This document shows positions 61,485 through 64,000 of a DNA stretch of 64,000 nucleotides, one piece after another. The notes below the pieces were generated by a model that worked only from the letters and a program-made list of their open reading frames with translations, was not told the origin of the DNA and did not search any database. A program made the position numbers and the translations under genes. The DNA is from Verrucomicrobiota bacterium. Its GTDB lineage: Bacteria > Verrucomicrobiota > Verrucomicrobiia > JADLBR01. Numbering within the stretch: the stretch's first letter is position 1; the number at the start of each line of letters is the position of its first letter. The stretch lies in contig JAKQKQ010000092.1 in NCBI GenBank assembly GCA_029560585.1, forward strand, positions 1 through 64,000, given 5' to 3'.

Positions 61485-62576
61485 TCAACCGTACTTGGCC
61501 GTGATCTTTTTCGCCAGCTTGGCCGCGTCCGCTGCGCTGAGCATGCCCATGTCATACTCGAAACTGACCTCGCCCAGAGGTGGTATGATCTTGATGTTGC
61601 CCTTTGCCTTCTCGGCGTGGTATCCGTCCGGCTCGGCGGTGGCGGGCAACACGATGCCGATGGCCGCCTGGTCGGCGACGCGGCAGATCCAGCGGACGGC
61701 CTTGTCGAGTTGGTCGGGGTGGTGTCGGACGTAGTCGGCCGTTCCGTCCGGGTGAACCTGCAGGGTCTGCGCCCAGCCGCTCGAGTCGGCTTCGTAATCG
61801 ATGAAGAAACACACTTCTGGATCGAGAAAGAGGTCCTCGGTCAGCACGTTGTGCTTCTCGGGATGTGCGGCGAAGTCCTCGAGGCACTGGCGATACTCCG
61901 GGCTCACCGCGATGTGCGTCGGAATGGTTTTGCGGACACGCACGTGCTCCGGCGTGCATCGCGCCGTATAGACCAACCGGCCGTTCGGAACGGGATTGAA
62001 GTTGATGTGCGCCAGATACATCCACTCCATCGGCACGCGTTTTAGATTGCGCAGCGTCACGGACATCCTCATCACCGACGAGCCAACGTGGAGCTTGAGC
62101 AGCGGTTCACAGATGTAGTGCGGGCCGAATGCCATCGTGTGTTCGTAGGCGCCGCCGAGGCCGAGGTAGTGCCCATCGCTATCCTCGCCGCAGACAATCC
62201 AGGCCCTCTGGAACGGCGCATTCGGCAGCTCGCCGTGCAGCGGGTGCCGGTCCTTCTCACCGGGATTGCCCATGGCGGTCGCGCCGCAATGAAGGAAGAA
62301 CGCCCCATAGTTCGCCAGATAGTCGCGCGTCGCCTGCGGTTCCCTGAACATCGAGCGCATCGTCAGATCACGGCCATGGAATGTCGCAGACCAGACTTGC
62401 TGGCCTTGGAATGGCAACAGGACGGCCTCGCCGATTTCGTTGCGGAATCGCAGCGCCGCGACCCCGGTCGAATACCTGAACGCGGATGCGGACAGTGTCC
62501 CGCATTCGAGCAGGGTCTTCTCTCGGTCGCAAAAGAACCCCGGGGCAAGGTGAACGGTTGTCGTCTCGTGGGTCAT
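61485..62576 (-). CDS. DUF4432 family (aldose-epimerase-like) protein
   Basis: A 363-residue protein resembling the DUF4432 aldose-1-epimerase-like group: a beta-sandwich with GEAVLLPFQGQQVWSATFHGRDL, FLHCGATAMGNPGEKDRHPLHGELPNA, YEHTMAFGPHYICEPLLKLH and EWMYLAHINFNPVPNG with histidines in the places expected of a sugar-binding pocket. No signal peptide. The start at 62576 removes a Ser/Arg-rich extension. It probably acts on a sugar or sugar derivative; substrate unknown. Confidence 0.85.
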   Translation of the reverse strand: MTHETTTVHLAPGFFCDREKTLLECGTLSASAFRYSTGVAALRFRNEIGEAVLLPFQGQQVWSATFHGRDLTMRSMFREPQATRDYLANYGAFFLHCGATAMGNPGEKDRHPLHGELPNAPFQRAWIVCGEDSDGHYLGLGGAYEHTMAFGPHYICEPLLKLHVGSSVMRMSVTLRNLKRVPMEWMYLAHINFNPVPNGRLVYTARCTPEHVRVRKTIPTHIAVSPEYRQCLEDFAAHPEKHNVLTEDLFLDPEVCFFIDYEADSSGWAQTLQVHPDGTADYVRHHPDQLDKAVRWICRVADQAAIGIVLPATAEPDGYHAEKAKGNIKIIPPLGEVSFEYDMGMLSAADAAKLAKKITAKYG

Positions 62577-62680
62577 GGGCGGGATCCTACTTAAACATCC
62601 TTCTTTCGACGAGCCTCTCCAGGCCTCCCGGAGATCTGAACCCCCGGCATGCCCGCCCGAATCTGATAGAATTCTCTTCC

Positions 62681-64000
62681 TTAGATCTCGGTCCATTGGC
62701 CCGGGATGGGCACCGGGTACCGACCCTCTGCGTCGGCCTGTATCGGAGGCGGGCTGTCTTCCCTGAGCTGGTCAATGTTGGGGCAGAACTGAAAGTTCGA
62801 CGCCATGGCCTCGTCCCAGGTCACGATGCGGCCCATGTGGACAGCCGCCCGCCCCATCATGTCGGCGAGGTTGGACAGGGCGGCGCGCTTGGCCTCGTTG
62901 TGCGGCCGATTCTCGCGGATGGCCCCCAGAAGTGCGTTCCACTCCGCCTGCCAAGGCGATATCTTTTCCTTCTCGGCCCGCCACGCGATGTTGTCCGGTG
63001 TGCAGCGCTGATCCTTGTAGATCTGAACGGTGCCGACGTGGACGTTGCCCGAAAATTGCGCCGCGCATTTGGTGCCGTGGACGAACGTGGCGAATTCATT
63101 GTGACATTTTGGGATGTATCGGACCACATCATATCCTTTCGCCCCGTCAGGGAAGGTCCACTCGACCGAGAAGGAGTCGAGGTTCTGGCTGCGGTCCGTC
63201 GAGGTGGCGACGCGGCCGCCAATGCCGTGGGCGGTTATGGGCCACATGTCCTTGAGCCAACAGATCTCGTCGATCTGGTGGATATCCATCTCCGCCCAGA
63301 GCCCCCCCGATACCCAGAGAAATTTCGTGAAGTTTCGAATCTGATAGGAGAGTTCCGTCTCGTCGGGTTTGCGTGGCCCCAAGGGTCCGGATGGCTCCAT
63401 CCGGTAGGCGCGGATCAACTGGATATCGCCGAGTTCGCCGTCGCGGATGCGCTTGATGAGCTCCTGGCGGTTCTGCGAGTGACGGCACATCAGCCCGGCG
63501 GCGATCTTCAGACCCTTCTTTTCCGCTGCATCCCCAGCCGCGATGACACGCCGCGCGGCGGGCGGATCAACGGCGAACGATTTCTCCATGAAGACGTTCA
63601 CGCCCTTCGCCACCGCGTATTCCAGCTGGGCGGGCCGAAAGCCCGCGTAACCGCACAGCATCGCGATGTCGCCGGTGCCCGGCCTCAGGCAGTCGATCGC
63701 TCTCTTGAATGAGTCAAAACCGACGAATCTCCGGTCCGGCGGCACATCCATGCGGTCCGCGTATTCCGTGCTCAGCGCCGCATGGGACTTATCGAGACGG
63801 GCCTGGAATAGATCGGCCATCGCAACCAGCTTCACCGGCCCACCGGTGGCCAAGAATGCATCGCGCGCCGCGCCGCTGCCTCGGCCACCGCATCCGATCA
63901 GCGCCAGTCGGATCGTGTTGTCCTCCGCGGCGTGGACCCACGGGATCGCCGCCCCCGCCAGCGCAGCGCCAGTCGCTAGCTTGCCACCCCGAGCAAAGAA
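62681..64000 (-). CDS. TAT-exported Gfo/Idh/MocA oxidoreductase, truncated by window end
   Basis: The coding frame runs to base 64000 without a start codon for the family, so the gene's 5' end lies outside the window; 439 residues are visible. The first of these (FFARGGKLATGAALAGAAIP) look like the end of a TAT signal. The Rossmann start is LIGCGGRGSGAARD, followed by CRHSQNRQELIKRIRDGELG, the family's EKSFAVD (cofactor-site Lys), and WAEMDIHQIDEICWL in the C-terminal domain. It is an NAD(P)-dependent dehydrogenase for a sugar or inositol-like substrate, probably periplasmic. Confidence 0.92.
   Translation of the reverse strand, partial: FFARGGKLATGAALAGAAIPWVHAAEDNTIRLALIGCGGRGSGAARDAFLATGGPVKLVAMADLFQARLDKSHAALSTEYADRMDVPPDRRFVGFDSFKRAIDCLRPGTGDIAMLCGYAGFRPAQLEYAVAKGVNVFMEKSFAVDPPAARRVIAAGDAAEKKGLKIAAGLMCRHSQNRQELIKRIRDGELGDIQLIRAYRMEPSGPLGPRKPDETELSYQIRNFTKFLWVSGGLWAEMDIHQIDEICWLKDMWPITAHGIGGRVATSTDRSQNLDSFSVEWTFPDGAKGYDVVRYIPKCHNEFATFVHGTKCAAQFSGNVHVGTVQIYKDQRCTPDNIAWRAEKEKISPWQAEWNALLGAIRENRPHNEAKRAALSNLADMMGRAAVHMGRIVTWDEAMASNFQFCPNIDQLREDSPPPIQADAEGRYPVPIPGQWTEI

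Overview
The window is high-GC bacterial DNA. Its gene content points to the PVC superphylum, most likely Verrucomicrobiota. The evidence is a secreted sulfatase, TAT-exported sugar-phosphate-isomerase-like and Gfo/Idh/MocA proteins, a DUF1080-type secreted protein, PPC-domain and PQQ-propeller secreted proteins, a secreted ADP-ribosylglycohydrolase, a long nucleoside monophosphate kinase, and a remnant of a collagen-like/tail-fibre-like N-terminus common in that group. The taxonomic call is inference from gene families; there is no rRNA or other marker gene here.

Region 1 (about 0.1-16 kb) is a nitrogen-oxide respiration island. A minus-strand operon encodes a heme-copper-oxidase-like membrane protein, a dihaem cytochrome c fused to an ethylbenzene-dehydrogenase-like haem domain, an exported molybdopterin catalytic subunit of the NXR/NarG type, an 86-aa unknown protein, an NxrB-type Fe-S subunit, a NarJ/TorD-type chaperone and an HExxH/zinc-ribbon protein. 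Most junctions are 4-base ATGA overlaps or gaps of a few bases. Behind it on the same strand lies a molybdenum-cofactor operon (moaD-moaE-moeA-moaC-mog). Diverging from moaD is a plus-strand operon: RIC/ScdA-type di-iron repair protein, an Rrf2/NsrR-like Fe-S regulator, a membrane-anchored Rieske protein and a NarK transporter. The same roughly 33-bp sequence, with an AAAGA-N8-TCTTT core, lies upstream of both minus-strand operons. It is a candidate nitric-oxide-responsive control site that would link cofactor supply, enzyme and stress repair.

Region 2 (16-31 kb) holds a neutral-ceramidase-like enzyme, a PQQ-propeller protein coupled to a small membrane protein, a radical-SAM enzyme fused to two cupin domains and preceded by a small overlapping ORF, a 1343-aa glycoside-hydrolase protein, a secreted subtilase, a TAT-exported sugar isomerase-like protein, a His/Asp-rich lipoprotein and a DUF1846 protein.

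Region 3 (31.3-35.3 kb) is the most novel-looking part: a candidate RiPP operon. A 48-aa ORF with a very strong ribosome binding site and a C-K-C-S-R-C motif (31585-31731) is followed by an attenuator-like stem-loop, a Wzm/Wzt-type ABC exporter and a radical-SAM/SPASM peptide maturase. The exporter and maturase genes are translationally coupled. The peptide was found by reading the sequence directly, because it is too short for routine gene calling. The product and chemistry are inference.

Region 4 (35-64 kb) is mostly polysaccharide and secreted-protein metabolism: heparinase II/III-like lyase, GH51-like arabinofuranosidase, hybrid histidine kinase, PPC protein, double deacetylase-like protein, cupin, ADP-ribosylglycohydrolase, DUF1080-like protein, DHODH-like TIM barrel, FKBP isomerase, sugar isomerase, sulfatase, zinc alcohol dehydrogenase, DUF4432 protein and a Gfo/Idh/MocA oxidoreductase that runs off the window end. 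Two decayed gene fragments lie between these genes.
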